Assembly: GCF_001544295.1 (NCBI RefSeq)
Contig: NZ_BCQF01000001.1
Span: forward strand, 124,001-188,000
Source of the DNA: Enterococcus pseudoavium NBRC 100491
GTDB lineage: Bacteria; Bacillota; Bacilli; Lactobacillales; Enterococcaceae
Length of the DNA stretch: 64,000 bases
Reading direction: 5' to 3'
Position numbers and translations under genes: made by a program
Notes under the pieces: generated by a model
The model's input: only the letters and a program-made list of their open reading frames with translations
What the model was told of the DNA's origin: nothing
Database searches by the model: none
In this document: piece after piece, positions 25,529 through 34,643 of the stretch
Numbering within the stretch: position 1 is the stretch's first letter
Layout of the letters: each line of letters begins with the position of its first letter

Positions 25529-27130
25529 ATGAATAGAAGAAAATTTTCAGTTATCGCATTCATCGCATTATTTATTTCATTTTTAGGAGCCCCATTAATT
25601 ACTCAGGCCGATGCAAAAACGCCTGATGGAGAATTACGCGTGGGGATGGAGGCGGGCTATGCTCCCTTCAACTGGACACAAAAAGACGATCGGAATGGCG
25701 CTGTCCAAATCCAAGGTGACAAAGCTTACGCCGGTGGTTACGACGTTCAGATGGCGAAAAAAATTGCCGACAAAATGAATCGCAAGTTAGTCATTGTAAA
25801 AACCGAATGGGACGGCTTATTGCCAGCACTGCAATCAGGTAAGATCGACGCGATTATCGCCGGGATGTCACCGACTGCTGAACGCCGCAAAGAAGTCGAT
25901 TTTTCCGATCCTTATTACGAATCACAGCTCGTCATCGTTACACGTAAAGATTCAAAGTATGCTAAAGCTTCCTCAATCAAAGATTTTTCTGGAGCGAAAA
26001 TTACTGCTCAATTAAGTACTTTCCATTATAGTGTCATTGATCAAATTCCAGACGTGAAAAAACAGGAAGCCATGGATAATTTCCCAGCGATGCGGGTTGC
26101 CTTAGAATCCGGCACGATTGATGGATATGTCAGTGAACGACCTGAAGGCGTGACTGCCGCAAGTGTCAATCCAGACATTATGATGGTGGAATTCGATGAA
26201 GCCGATGGGTTTCAAACCAACCCAGAAGATGTTCAAGTTTCCGTTGGAATGCGTAAAGGTGATCCCGACATGGCACAAATCAATCAAACATTAGCTGGCA
26301 TCTCACAAGACGAACGCGTTAAAATCATGGACCAAGCCATCAAAGATCAGCCAGCTGCCGATGAAACAGAAAGCACTACTACTGGTAAAAAAGAAAATGT
26401 TTTTGTTCGTATCTTGAAACAAAATGGTTCGATGTTTTTACGTGGGACAGGTGTAACACTATTATTAGCCATCGTGGGGACGACTGTTGGAACCTTGATT
26501 GGTTTATTAGTCGGCGTCTTCCGGACCCTACCTGAAGCTAGCAACGGGGTCAAACGCGGCTGCCAAAAAGCCTTTGGTTGGTTGTTAAATGCCTATATCG
26601 AAATCTTCCGCGGTACCCCGATGATCGTTCAATCAGCCGTGATCTATTATGGAATCGCGATGGCTTTCGGAATCGATTTGAATCGAACCGCTGCTGCCTT
26701 GTTCATCGTTTCTATCAATACGGGAGCTTACATGTCTGAAATCGTCCGCGGTGGGATCTTCGCGGTTGACCCAGGACAATTCGAAGCTGCTCATGCGATC
26801 GGTATGACACATGGTCAAACGATGCGGAAAGTTGTTTTACCGCAAGTTTTACGAAATATCTTACCAGCAACCGGTAATGAGTTGGTTATCAATATTAAGG
26901 ATACTTCAGTATTGAGTATTATCTCTGTTTCTGAATTGTTCTTCCAAGGGAAATCAGCTGCCGGAACGAACTATCTGTTCTTCCAAACGTACTTTATTAT
27001 TTGTGTAATTTACTTCGTCTTGACCTTTACTGCGACCCGTATTCTGCGCGTTGTTGAGAAAAAAATGGACGGCCCTTCTGCTTATGTCCGTTTAGATGAT
27101 GTGGATGTAGCCGTAGCTGAAGATAAATAA
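25529..27130 (+). CDS. Amino-acid ABC transporter, substrate-binding and permease fusion (probable lysine importer)
   Basis: A 533-residue fusion. A signal peptide (about 1-28) precedes a type 3 periplasmic-type binding domain (about 35-280: [35 protein letters not shown]). A polar linker leads to a permease domain (about 305-515) with five hydrophobic segments and the EAA loop ([21 protein letters not shown]). The ribosome binding site AAGGGAG precedes the ATG. Such fusions handle glutamine, arginine or lysine. The L-box upstream points to lysine (inference). The ATPase gene follows 29 bp downstream. Confidence 0.9.
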   Translation: MNRRKFSVIAFIALFISFLGAPLITQADAKTPDGELRVGMEAGYAPFNWTQKDDRNGAVQIQGDKAYAGGYDVQMAKKIADKMNRKLVIVKTEWDGLLPALQSGKIDAIIAGMSPTAERRKEVDFSDPYYESQLVIVTRKDSKYAKASSIKDFSGAKITAQLSTFHYSVIDQIPDVKKQEAMDNFPAMRVALESGTIDGYVSERPEGVTAASVNPDIMMVEFDEADGFQTNPEDVQVSVGMRKGDPDMAQINQTLAGISQDERVKIMDQAIKDQPAADETESTTTGKKENVFVRILKQNGSMFLRGTGVTLLLAIVGTTVGTLIGLLVGVFRTLPEASNGVKRGCQKAFGWLLNAYIEIFRGTPMIVQSAVIYYGIAMAFGIDLNRTAAALFIVSINTGAYMSEIVRGGIFAVDPGQFEAAHAIGMTHGQTMRKVVLPQVLRNILPATGNELVINIKDTSVLSIISVSELFFQGKSAAGTNYLFFQTYFIICVIYFVLTFTATRILRVVEKKMDGPSAYVRLDDVDVAVAEDK

Positions 27131-27159
27131 TAAAGACTGAACAAATAAGGAGGATTATT

Positions 27160-27903
27160 ATGAGTAGTATTATTGAAATTGAACACTTGAAAAAAAGCTT
27201 CGGCGATAACCTCGTCTTAAAAGATATCAGTATGAACGTCAACAAAGGAGAGGTCGTAACCATCATCGGTGCTTCTGGTTCCGGTAAATCAACTTTCTTG
27301 CGTTGTATCAATCTCTTAGAAACACCCAGCGCTGGAAAAATCGTTTATCAAGGTGAAAATGTACTGGCTCCCGGCTACAACCTGCCGAAATACCGTACCC
27401 ATCTAGGAATGGTTTTCCAATCATTTAACCTCTTCAACAACATGAACGTCTTACAAAACTGTATGAGTGGTCAAGTGACTGTACTAGGACGGAAAGAAGA
27501 GGAAGCGAAGAAAATTGCGTTAGAAAATTTGGAAAAAGTTGGGATGGCGCGGTTCGTCGATGCCAAACCGGCCCAACTTTCAGGTGGTCAAAAACAACGG
27601 GTCGCGATTGCTCGTGCGCTGTCAATGGATCCCGAAGTAATGCTTTTTGATGAACCAACTTCCGCGCTTGATCCAGAAATGGTCGGCGATGTGTTACAGA
27701 TTATGAAAACTCTAGCCGAAAGTGGCTTGACGATGGTGATCGTCACTCATGAGATGGCCTTTGCAAAAGAAGTTTCCGATCGTGTCATCTTTATGGATAA
27801 AGGGCTGATTGCCGAAGAAGGTGCCCCTGAAGACATCTTTGGTAAGCCGAAAGAAGACCGGACTAAAGAATTCTTACACCGGGTCTTGCATCCAGAACCT
27901 TAA
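27160..27903 (+). CDS. Amino-acid ABC transporter ATPase
   Basis: The 247-residue energising subunit of the preceding importer, GlnQ/ArtM-like. Walker [10 protein letters not shown] (about residues 38-46), Q-loop VFQSFNLF, signature LSGGQKQR, Walker [13 protein letters not shown] and the H-loop VTHEM are all intact. AAGGAGG precedes the ATG. Together the two genes form a complete homodimeric importer under lysine riboswitch control. Confidence 0.95.
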   Translation: MSSIIEIEHLKKSFGDNLVLKDISMNVNKGEVVTIIGASGSGKSTFLRCINLLETPSAGKIVYQGENVLAPGYNLPKYRTHLGMVFQSFNLFNNMNVLQNCMSGQVTVLGRKEEEAKKIALENLEKVGMARFVDAKPAQLSGGQKQRVAIARALSMDPEVMLFDEPTSALDPEMVGDVLQIMKTLAESGLTMVIVTHEMAFAKEVSDRVIFMDKGLIAEEGAPEDIFGKPKEDRTKEFLHRVLHPEP

Positions 27904-28541
27904 AACAATTTAAACAGCCGAAGAGCGACAGAAGACTCAGCTTCTGTCGCTCTTTTTTTACCAAAAAATTTTTGATAGTATTCATCTGCCTTGCGATAGG
28001 AGATTACCCAAATACCTGAAACTAAAAAACGGCCAAGCATTCCGATTGGGGGAAAGATAAAGACCCCCGCCAACACAGCCAAATTGATTGCCATCGACAG
28101 CTTACTGCGCTGGTCACGTTGTAAGACTTTGGCCACATGACTGTCTGGCGCATTGGCTTTGATTACTTGTTTGGATAAAATTCCGTACGAAAAGCTCCAC
28201 ATCGTATAAATTACTACATAAGCAAATTCGGGCCAAAAAGCATTTGGATTTCGCCCTACCCAACTTGTTACCGCCGGACATAAAGTTAACCAAAATAACC
28301 AAAAAATATTAGCCCAAATCACTTGGTAATTGATTTTTTCCGCCATTTGCATCACCCGGTGGTGGTTGACCCAAATCACTGCAACAAAAATAAAGCTAAC
28401 CGTATAAGCAAATAAGGTATTTGTAATACTTAGCAACGAAGCTAGCGTGGGTGCATCTGGAAGTTGAATATCTAATACCAAGACCGTTAGCACAATTGCT
28501 ACTACTCCGTCAGTAAAGGCCTCTAAACGTGATTTTGTCAC
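27900..28541 (-). CDS. TMEM175-family (DUF1211) membrane channel
   Basis: A 213-residue membrane protein with about six hydrophobic segments. It starts with the family filter motif [21 protein letters not shown] (R-x3-F-[ST]-D-G-V-x-A-I), which characterises bacterial TMEM175 potassium-permeable channels. A basic tail follows. Its last 20 codons overlap the terminator of the convergent ABC operon, and its stop codon overlaps that of the ATPase gene. The physiological role is unknown. Confidence 0.88.
   Translation of the reverse strand: MTKSRLEAFTDGVVAIVLTVLVLDIQLPDAPTLASLLSITNTLFAYTVSFIFVAVIWVNHHRVMQMAEKINYQVIWANIFWLFWLTLCPAVTSWVGRNPNAFWPEFAYVVIYTMWSFSYGILSKQVIKANAPDSHVAKVLQRDQRSKLSMAINLAVLAGVFIFPPIGMLGRFLVSGIWVISYRKADEYYQKFFGKKRATEAESSVALRLFKLF
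27922..27959 (+). terminator. Terminator of the lysine transporter operon
   Basis: A perfect 13-bp stem AGAGCGACAGAAG/CTTCTGTCGCTCT with an ACTCAG loop, followed by TTTTTTT. It lies inside the 3' coding end of the convergent TMEM175-like gene. Confidence 0.9.
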
Positions 28542-28712
28542 TTGCTCATCTTCTTTCTTAGAATAGCATGAAAATTATATTTTTATACATAATTTTACTC
28601 ACCTTTTGTCGGTTAATAACTGACAGCCTCATGTAAATACAGTACAATATAATAGAAAATATGGTTAAAAAAGTTCAAATTAATCACCCATTTTACTAAA
28701 GGAGGAATACAG

Positions 28713-30215
28713 ATGTTATATGAGGAACTTATGTTTGATTCATCGCTCCTCTTACGTTTCAATATTTTTAAATATCTGAACCAATCGACAAAACAAGTCT
28801 TATCGATCAACCAATTATCAGAAGATTTAGCTTTGAACTATCAACAAGGCGTGATCGAATTAAATGAGATCGACCAAGAATTAGCTGAAATTCGTCCAAA
28901 TCATGAAACCATTATGATGCGTGCAGGCAAGGTCAATTTAGAGAACATTAACGCGACGGTCGATGAGTACCGTTATCATTTATTACAACAAGCTGTTCCT
29001 TTCCAGTTTATTTTATACTTTATGAATGAAGAAAATCCAACAATTGAACAGTTTTGTGAAAAATATTTTGTCAGCCGCTCTACCGTTTCCCGTAAAATCG
29101 ATAAGCTGAAAAGATATTTGAAGGGTTTCAACATCCGCTTCACCTATACAGAAGCTGGGATGTCTGGGGATGAACGTTTGATCCGGTTGGCGTTGTTCAA
29201 TCTTTTATGGTTGGGAACCCGTGGAATTGAATGCCCTTTACAGGTTGATGACCAATCATTGAAGCAGATCGTTGCAACTTATAAAGATTATTTTCCATTA
29301 TCTCGGACCTATTTTGGCAACCAAGAAATTAAGTTATTCGCTAGTATCATCTTAATTCGCATCAAAAACAAAAAATTTGTTAAGTATGATCCACGCTATA
29401 ATTTCTTGATGAAGGATAATCCTTACTACGATTTTATCTCATTGCGAGACTTAGTTGAGGTACCTTTGACTACGCGTCAATTGAAAGGGGAGTCCAGCTT
29501 TATTTATTTATTAGCGCATTCTTCTCCCTTCTACACGATCCGTGACGATCAAAGTATGAAGCAAGCGCTGCACGATTTCGAAGCACGGCCAAATCCGGTC
29601 AATGACTTCGTGACAGAATTCCGAAATTTTGCGAAGAAAGCTTTGTTTCCTAATCACCCTGAAACCATGGATGACCCATTATTGGTGGCTAATTTGTTAA
29701 ATATCACCTTTACTTACTTTATTTTCCGTCAGCCTTTTCCAACTATTACGGATTTGTTGATGGATCCAAATGAAAAGCAAACTAGAGGGGAGTATATTTT
29801 ATTCCAAAATATTCAAAACTTTACACAGATGGCTAAAGACAATCCATCTTACAGCTTTATTAGCTCGATTCATCCATTGCTTACAAGATCCTTTAAACGT
29901 TTATTATTGCCTTATTTCAATCAATTTCCATATGCCTATAATTTGAAAGTCGGTATCGCCCTTGAACATAATGCAATTTTTGTTCGCGATCTATATCGTT
30001 TCTTGGAAGATTTGCGTTTTATCGATGCAGAGCCCTATGATGTCTCATTGAAGGATGATTATGATTTAATTATCAGCTCGTCTTCTTTACTGAAAAAAGA
30101 AAAACCCCACATTCCATTATATCAATTAGATCTTCCTTATACTAAGAATGAATTGGTCCCTTTGTATTTGGAATTACGCAAAATTTACGACAAAAAGAAC
30201 CGAGTCTATGAATAA
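28713..30215 (+). CDS. Mga-like transcriptional regulator
   Basis: A 500-residue protein with two N-terminal helix-turn-helix segments. The second (about residues 105-145: TIEQFCEKYFVSRSTVSRKIDKLKRYLK) matches the Mga HTH domain, and a PRD-like helical middle and a IIB-like end follow (YDLIISSSSLL). This is the Mga/AtxA layout of Firmicutes virulence and sugar regulators. AAAGGAGG precedes the ATG. The target is unknown; the next genes downstream are the tandem small RNAs, separated by a strong terminator. Confidence 0.82.
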   Translation: MLYEELMFDSSLLLRFNIFKYLNQSTKQVLSINQLSEDLALNYQQGVIELNEIDQELAEIRPNHETIMMRAGKVNLENINATVDEYRYHLLQQAVPFQFILYFMNEENPTIEQFCEKYFVSRSTVSRKIDKLKRYLKGFNIRFTYTEAGMSGDERLIRLALFNLLWLGTRGIECPLQVDDQSLKQIVATYKDYFPLSRTYFGNQEIKLFASIILIRIKNKKFVKYDPRYNFLMKDNPYYDFISLRDLVEVPLTTRQLKGESSFIYLLAHSSPFYTIRDDQSMKQALHDFEARPNPVNDFVTEFRNFAKKALFPNHPETMDDPLLVANLLNITFTYFIFRQPFPTITDLLMDPNEKQTRGEYILFQNIQNFTQMAKDNPSYSFISSIHPLLTRSFKRLLLPYFNQFPYAYNLKVGIALEHNAIFVRDLYRFLEDLRFIDAEPYDVSLKDDYDLIISSSSLLKKEKPHIPLYQLDLPYTKNELVPLYLELRKIYDKKNRVYE

Positions 30216-30219
30216 AATG

Positions 30220-30260
30220 AAAAGTGGTTATGACAAAATTTTTGTCATAACCACTTTTTT
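30220..30260 (+). terminator. Strong terminator after the Mga-like gene
   Basis: A near-perfect stem of about 17-19 bp (arms 30220-30238 and 30240-30258, core GTGGTTATGAC/GTCATAACCAC) ending in TTTTTT, only a few bases past the stop codon. Confidence 0.9.
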
Positions 30261-30383
30261 AAACTCATTAGAAGACGTGCTCCCGTTTTCTAGCTCATCT
30301 CAAACTGGAGCGTTTTATTTTTATAAGTCATTTAGCTATTTCAGCTTATTTATTCTTAAAATTAATGGTTTCGCTAGTTTTTC

Positions 30384-30499
30384 ATCATATTTTATTCATA
30401 ACTAGTTGCTATTATACTTGCATACCAACAAACAACCCTAACACTTTTTCATTTTTAACTCCTTTGCTCATCGGCCACCCACCGATGAGCTCTTTTTTT
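30384..30499 (+). ncRNA. Putative small RNA gene, tandem copy 1
   Basis: Control region: ATCATA (30384), TTCATA (30395) and TTGCTA (30406) repeat every 11 bp, ending in an extended -10 TGC-TATTAT (30407-30415). The predicted RNA, about 79 nt, runs from CATACC near 30421 to the U-run at 30499. Its first 45 nt are A/C/U-rich with no visible hairpin and include CTCCTTT (30459-30465), complementary to the Shine-Dalgarno sequence. It ends in the terminator GCTCATCGG/CCGATGAGC (30466-30490) plus TCTTTTTTT. No open reading frame of note is present. It differs from copies 2 and 3 by one missing T. The name and targets are unknown. Confidence 0.75.
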
Positions 30500-30570
30500 A
30501 AGTAATAAAATTAATTCACTAATTAAATCCCATTTTTTTAACAAATCATTCAATTTCCGAACAATCAACA

Positions 30571-30688
30571 TTCACACTTTTTTCACAACTTGTTGCTATT
30601 ATATAGGCATACCAACAAACAACCCTAACACTTTTTCATTTTTTAACTCCTTTGCTCATCGGCCACCCACCGATGAGCTCCTTTTTTT
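30571..30688 (+). ncRNA. Putative small RNA gene, tandem copy 2
   Basis: Repeats TTCACA (30571), TTCACA (30582) and TTGCTA (30593) are spaced 11 bp apart, with extended -10 TGC-TATTAT (30594-30602). The predicted RNA is 30608-30688, identical to copy 3 except at the end (GAGCTCC before the U-run). The anti-Shine-Dalgarno CTCCTTT is at 30647-30653. The spacer between copies 1 and 2 is AT-rich and unrelated to the spacer between copies 2 and 3, so conservation is limited to the control region and the transcript. Confidence 0.75.
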
Positions 30689-30754
30689 CACTAAAATAAT
30701 AAATATAAATAAACTTTTTGTAGCTTATTTTTTTTACTTTTATATAAAACTTCA

Positions 30755-30870
30755 TTCACAATTAATTCATAACTTGTTGCTAATATATAAACATACCAAC
30801 AAACAACCCTAACACTTTTTCATTTTTTAACTCCTTTGCTCATCGGCCACCCACCGATGAGCTCTTTTTT
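30755..30870 (+). ncRNA. Putative small RNA gene, tandem copy 3
   Basis: Repeats TTCACA (30755), TTCATA (30766) and TTGCTA (30777), 11 bp apart, lead to extended -10 TGC-TAATAT (30778-30786). The predicted RNA is 30792-30870, with CTCCTTT at 30831-30837 and the same GCTCATCGG/CCGATGAGC terminator. Transcripts start about 187 and 184 bp apart across the three copies. This copy converges with prs. Confidence 0.75.
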
Positions 30871-30890
30871 ACGCCTTAATTATCAGAAAT

Positions 30891-30929
30891 AAAAAATCGG
30901 CTCAAGGTGAGTACCTTGAGCCGATTTTT
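30891..30929. terminator. Two-way terminator beside prs
   Basis: A stem of about 16 bp, ATCGGCTCAAGG/CCTTGAGCCGAT, with A- and T-runs on both sides. It ends prs transcription and backs up the terminator of the last small RNA. Confidence 0.9.
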
Positions 30930-30933
30930 CACT

Positions 30934-31905
30934 TTATTTTTTGTGTGTTTCAAATAGCGGGCTAACTGGTTTGTTTTCGTGGATGCGTTTGATAGCATCG
31001 CCCATTAATTCGCCAACACTAATTTCATCGATCTTATCGATTTTACGTTCATCTGATAAGTAGATTGAATCCGTTACAACTAAATGCTCGATCGCTGAAT
31101 CTTGGATCCGTTGCATTGCTGGACCTGACAAAACAGGGTGAGTACATGAAGCGTAGACTTTTTTTGCGCCAGCTTCTTTTAGTGCATTAGCAGCCAGAGT
31201 AATCGTACCTGCTGTATCGATCATATCATCGATGATGACACAAGTTTTGCCATCGACTTTTCCAATGATATTCATGACTTCAGCTACGTTTGCTTTTGGA
31301 CGACGTTTATCGATGATCGCGATTGGTGCCTTTAAGAATTCAGCTAATTTACGCGCGCGTGTAACCCCACCATGGTCTGGTGAAACAACCACGACATCAT
31401 CTCCACAGATCCCTTTTTCTAAGAAATAATCCGCAATCAATGGAGCACCCATTAAATGATCCACTGGGATATCAAAGAAGCCTTGGATTTGTGAGGCATG
31501 TAAATCTAGCGTCAATAGACGAGTTGCGCCAGCTTTTTCAATCATGTTGGCCACAAGTTTAGCAGTAATTGGTTCCCGTGCACGTGCTTTACGATCCTGA
31601 CGGGCATATCCATAGTAAGGCATAACGACATTAATCGTTTTAGCACTCGCCCGTTTCAAGGCATCGATCATAATTAAAAGCTCCATCAGATTATCATTTA
31701 CTGGACTACTTGTTGACTGAACGACATAGACATGACAGCCACGAATACTTTCTTCAATATTTACTTGAATTTCACCATCGCTAAATTGGGTCACGGAACT
31801 TTTCCCTAGTTCCACACCAACTTCTTCAGCAATTTTTTCAGCTAAGGGGCGATTTGAATTCAAAGCAAAAATTTTCAATCTTGGATCAAAATAATGTTTC
31901 GACAT
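30934..31905 (-). CDS. prs: Ribose-phosphate pyrophosphokinase (PRPP synthetase)
   Basis: Makes PRPP from ribose 5-phosphate and ATP for nucleotide, His and Trp synthesis. The ATG at 31905 ([22 protein letters not shown]) has GGAGG five bases upstream and gives 323 residues; the earlier in-frame ATG is rejected. The signatures [20 protein letters not shown] and the PRPP-binding [12 protein letters not shown] are present. It lies 97 bp after glmU, the conserved Firmicutes order, with a possible internal TATAAT at 31942-31947. Confidence 0.97.
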   Translation of the reverse strand: MSKHYFDPRLKIFALNSNRPLAEKIAEEVGVELGKSSVTQFSDGEIQVNIEESIRGCHVYVVQSTSSPVNDNLMELLIMIDALKRASAKTINVVMPYYGYARQDRKARAREPITAKLVANMIEKAGATRLLTLDLHASQIQGFFDIPVDHLMGAPLIADYFLEKGICGDDVVVVSPDHGGVTRARKLAEFLKAPIAIIDKRRPKANVAEVMNIIGKVDGKTCVIIDDMIDTAGTITLAANALKEAGAKKVYASCTHPVLSGPAMQRIQDSAIEHLVVTDSIYLSDERKIDKIDEISVGELMGDAIKRIHENKPVSPLFETHKK

Positions 31906-32002
31906 GGGGACCTCCACTTTCTTTTTCAGCATACGTTACCGATTATATACCATTTCAAATAAAATACTAGTCATTTCCATTTAAGAAATCAAGAGATTTC
32001 CC

Positions 32003-33370
32003 TTAAAATGGTAGGTGTTTCGCATAACCTTCTTTATTCACTTGGCGCGCACGAGCAATCGCCATATCGCCTTTTGCAACATCATTAGTAATCGTCGAAC
32101 CAGCAGCAGTAACGCTATTGTCCGCAATGTTAACCGGTGCAATGATATTAGTTCCAGAACCAATAAACACATGATCACCTACATTGGTATGGTGTTTGTT
32201 CTTGCCATCGTAATTGACGAAAACCACTCCGCAGCCAACATTGATGTCTTTTCCGAGTGTTGCATCACCCACGTAAGTTAAATGGCCAACCTTTGTATTT
32301 TCACCAATCGTCGCTTTTTTGACTTCGACAAAATTACCGATATGAGCATTTTCCCCGATATCTGCTTGTGGTCGTAAATGGGCATTCGGACCAACATCTG
32401 CATTTTTACGTACGATTGCTTCTTCTAAAACGGACGCTTTAATTTCCACATTGTCTTCAATTGTGCTATCAACGATTTTTGAATGCGCACCAATCACACA
32501 ATCTGAACCAATTACTGTATTTCCTTGAATTTGAACCCCAGGTTCGATGATCGTATCTGAACCAATCTCAATTCCAGCATCAATGTAAGTCGTCGCTGGA
32601 TCAATGAAAGTCACCCCATTAACCATGTGCTGACGGTTGATGCGACGACGCATGATTTCATTCGCATTCGCTAACGCAATCCGATCGTTGACGCCTAGTG
32701 ATTCTTCAAAATCTTCCGTTTGATAAGCCGCCACCGTTTGCCCCTCATTTTTCAAGATTTCCACGATGTCGGTCAAATAATATTCACCTTGAGCATTGTT
32801 GGTTCCGATTTTTTCTAACGCCGCAAATAATTGTTCGTTATCGAAGCAATAGGTTCCCGTATTGATTTCTTGAACACGCGCTTCTTCTAATGTCGCATCT
32901 TTTTGCTCAACGATTTTTTCGACGATCCCTACATGGTCACGTAAAATACGGCCATAGCCGGTTGGATCTTCAGCATGCGCAGTCAAGATGGTAGCACTGG
33001 CTTTTTTCCCTTGATGGTAGTCAAATAAATTATTCAAGGTTTGCGTAGTAAGCAATGGAGTATCGCCACTGATCACCAAAGTTGTCCCTTTTTTGCCTTT
33101 TAAAAATTCTGCCGCCTGCATCACAGCATGACCAGTTCCTAATTGTTCTGCTTGTAAGGCATAGTTACTGCGTTCACCTAATTGTTTTTTGACCATTTCG
33201 GCACCATGACCGACGATCGTTACAATTTCAGAAGGTTGCGTCTCTACCACCCGTTCAATGATATGTTCCACCATCGGTTTACCAGCAACTGGATGCAGAA
33301 CTTTATATAACTTCGATTTCATGCGAGTTCCCTTACCCGCAGCTAAAATAATCGCATAACGATTTTCCAA
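32003..33370 (-). CDS. glmU: Bifunctional N-acetylglucosamine-1-phosphate uridyltransferase / glucosamine-1-phosphate acetyltransferase
   Basis: Makes UDP-GlcNAc for peptidoglycan and teichoic acids. Residues about 1-230 form the uridyltransferase with [11 protein letters not shown], and residues about 250-455 form the left-handed beta helix acetyltransferase. The likely start is a TTG at 33370 ([16 protein letters not shown]) eight bases after AAGGAG, giving 455 residues; a GTG three codons earlier overlaps the ribosome binding site. It lies between purR and prs. A large hairpin at 33441-33509 separates it from purR. Confidence 0.96.
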   Translation of the reverse strand: MENRYAIILAAGKGTRMKSKLYKVLHPVAGKPMVEHIIERVVETQPSEIVTIVGHGAEMVKKQLGERSNYALQAEQLGTGHAVMQAAEFLKGKKGTTLVISGDTPLLTTQTLNNLFDYHQGKKASATILTAHAEDPTGYGRILRDHVGIVEKIVEQKDATLEEARVQEINTGTYCFDNEQLFAALEKIGTNNAQGEYYLTDIVEILKNEGQTVAAYQTEDFEESLGVNDRIALANANEIMRRRINRQHMVNGVTFIDPATTYIDAGIEIGSDTIIEPGVQIQGNTVIGSDCVIGAHSKIVDSTIEDNVEIKASVLEEAIVRKNADVGPNAHLRPQADIGENAHIGNFVEVKKATIGENTKVGHLTYVGDATLGKDINVGCGVVFVNYDGKNKHHTNVGDHVFIGSGTNIIAPVNIADNSVTAAGSTITNDVAKGDMAIARARQVNKEGYAKHLPF

Positions 33371-33440
33371 AAAAGTCACTCCTTAATTTGCATTAATGAA
33401 ATAATTTTCATGCCGTAGCTTATTCTACTAGCCAGACACA

Positions 33441-33509
33441 AAAAAGACTAGCTCGTTAAGACCCTCTCACTAAAAAATCAGGAGAATATCTTAACAGCTT
33501 AGCTTTTTT
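33441..33509 (-). terminator. Large terminator-like hairpin between purR and glmU
   Basis: On the minus strand a GCTAAGCTGTTAAGA arm pairs with TCTTAACGAGCTAGTC with two mismatches around a 27-nt loop, followed by TTTTTT. It may be partial, since purR-glmU-prs is usually one operon. Confidence 0.65.
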
Positions 33510-34328
33510 CTATTTGTCGAAGCAGTTACCAGGGACAACGGTAATTGTTTTGGTACTAGTATCGACATCTTGAACAAACAACAATGAATTATAATCATCG
33601 ATCGCCCGTTCACCTTTAAATTTAGATTCTGCAAAGACTGTAATTCCGACAAGTTCCGCTTCAAATTCTTCAATCAAGCTCTTCATCCCGTTCACAGTCC
33701 CGCCACCTTTCATGAAATCATCCACGATCAGAACTTTGGAACCGCGCTTCAAACTACGCTTGGATAATTCCATTTTTTCGATTCGTTCTGATGATCCAGA
33801 AACATAATTCACACTGACGGTTGAACCTTCCGTGATTTTAGAATCACGACGGACAATTACAAAGGGCGCGTTCAAGTAATAAGAAACTGCTTGGGCAATT
33901 GGCACACCTTTTGTTGCTACAGTCATGACTGCATCAACTTTTTTATCGATATATTGAGTAGCGATGATTCGTCCGATTTTACGAAGCAAGTCCGGTTGCC
34001 CCAACATATCAGACAGATAGACATAGCCGCCTGGCAATAAACGGTCCTCTTCTGATAAACGTTCAGCTAAAGATTCGATGTACTCACGAGCTTCTTCATC
34101 GGTAATACTCGGTGTGAAAACGACACCCCCAGCAGCTCCGGGAATTGTTTCTAAGAAGCCGGTCCCTCGTTCTTTAAAAGTCTTCTTGACGATGGCTAAG
34201 TCTTCACTGATGGAAGATTTTGCCGAACCATATCTCGCTGCAAAAAAAGTCAATGGGATCAAATCATGAGGATGATCCAATAAATATTGTGTCATGTCGA
34301 TTAAACGTTCGCTTCGACGCACTTTCAC
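33510..34328 (-). CDS. purR: Purine operon repressor PurR
   Basis: PRPP-responsive regulator of purine genes. An N-terminal winged helix (about residues 1-72) precedes a phosphoribosyltransferase-like domain with the PRPP motif VLIVDDFMKGGGT (about residues 200-212). The start is GTG at 34328 (MKVRRSERLIDM), eight bases after AGGAG. An upstream in-frame GTG overlaps that site. The length is 272 residues. A TATAAT promoter and a PurBox-like sequence upstream suggest self-regulation. Confidence 0.95.
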   Translation of the reverse strand: MKVRRSERLIDMTQYLLDHPHDLIPLTFFAARYGSAKSSISEDLAIVKKTFKERGTGFLETIPGAAGGVVFTPSITDEEAREYIESLAERLSEEDRLLPGGYVYLSDMLGQPDLLRKIGRIIATQYIDKKVDAVMTVATKGVPIAQAVSYYLNAPFVIVRRDSKITEGSTVSVNYVSGSSERIEKMELSKRSLKRGSKVLIVDDFMKGGGTVNGMKSLIEEFEAELVGITVFAESKFKGERAIDDYNSLLFVQDVDTSTKTITVVPGNCFDK

Positions 34329-34532
34329 GTAATTCACTCCTATTTCATTTTATTGTTTTTGAAGCCGTAGACCATTCTACTAGCGACTTGAACTTTATAC
34401 CAGCTCATTTCTAGCGTTTCACTTAATGGACTAGATGAACCTAGTAGCCTAGTTCGATCTTCAATGCAAATCATTTTTCTACTCACATAAGAATGGAATG
34501 AACAGATTATCTATTCTGATTTATCGTTTCTC

Positions 34533-34597
34533 ATTATAAGGGTTTTACCGATAAAATTCGAGTATTTTCTCGGTTCAAAGTCCAAAAGTTCGTAATT
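34533..34597 (-). promoter_or_regulatory. purR promoter with PurBox-like sequence
   Basis: On the minus strand TCGAAT, 17 bp, TATAAT (34533-34538). Just upstream, AATTACGAACTTT (34585-34597) matches the PurBox AWWWCCGAACWWT at 12 of 13 positions. The leader from there to purR (34329-34530) has CTACTAG/CTAGTAG arms and no gene. Confidence 0.5.
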
Positions 34598-34611
34598 TAT
34601 TAATTATTACA

Positions 34612-34643
34612 CAAAAAAAGAGGAAAAGCTTTCGCTTTCCTCT
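34612..34643 (-). terminator. Terminator of the adc operon
   Basis: On the minus strand AGAGGAAAGC, a GAAA tetraloop, GCTTTTCCTCT, then TTTTTTT. The stem reaches the adcB stop codon. Confidence 0.88.

Noticed and set aside
30261-30383. Possible fourth, decayed copy of the small RNA unit
   Set aside because: It has a GCTCC/GGAGC pairing followed by T-rich sequence, but none of the conserved CATACCAACAAAC or terminator words.
30384-30870. CRISPR array
   Set aside because: Only three copies, each about 105 bp with a 79-bp gap, each ending in a terminator plus U-run and preceded by a promoter. CRISPR repeats are 24-40 bp with regular spacers, and no cas gene is nearby.
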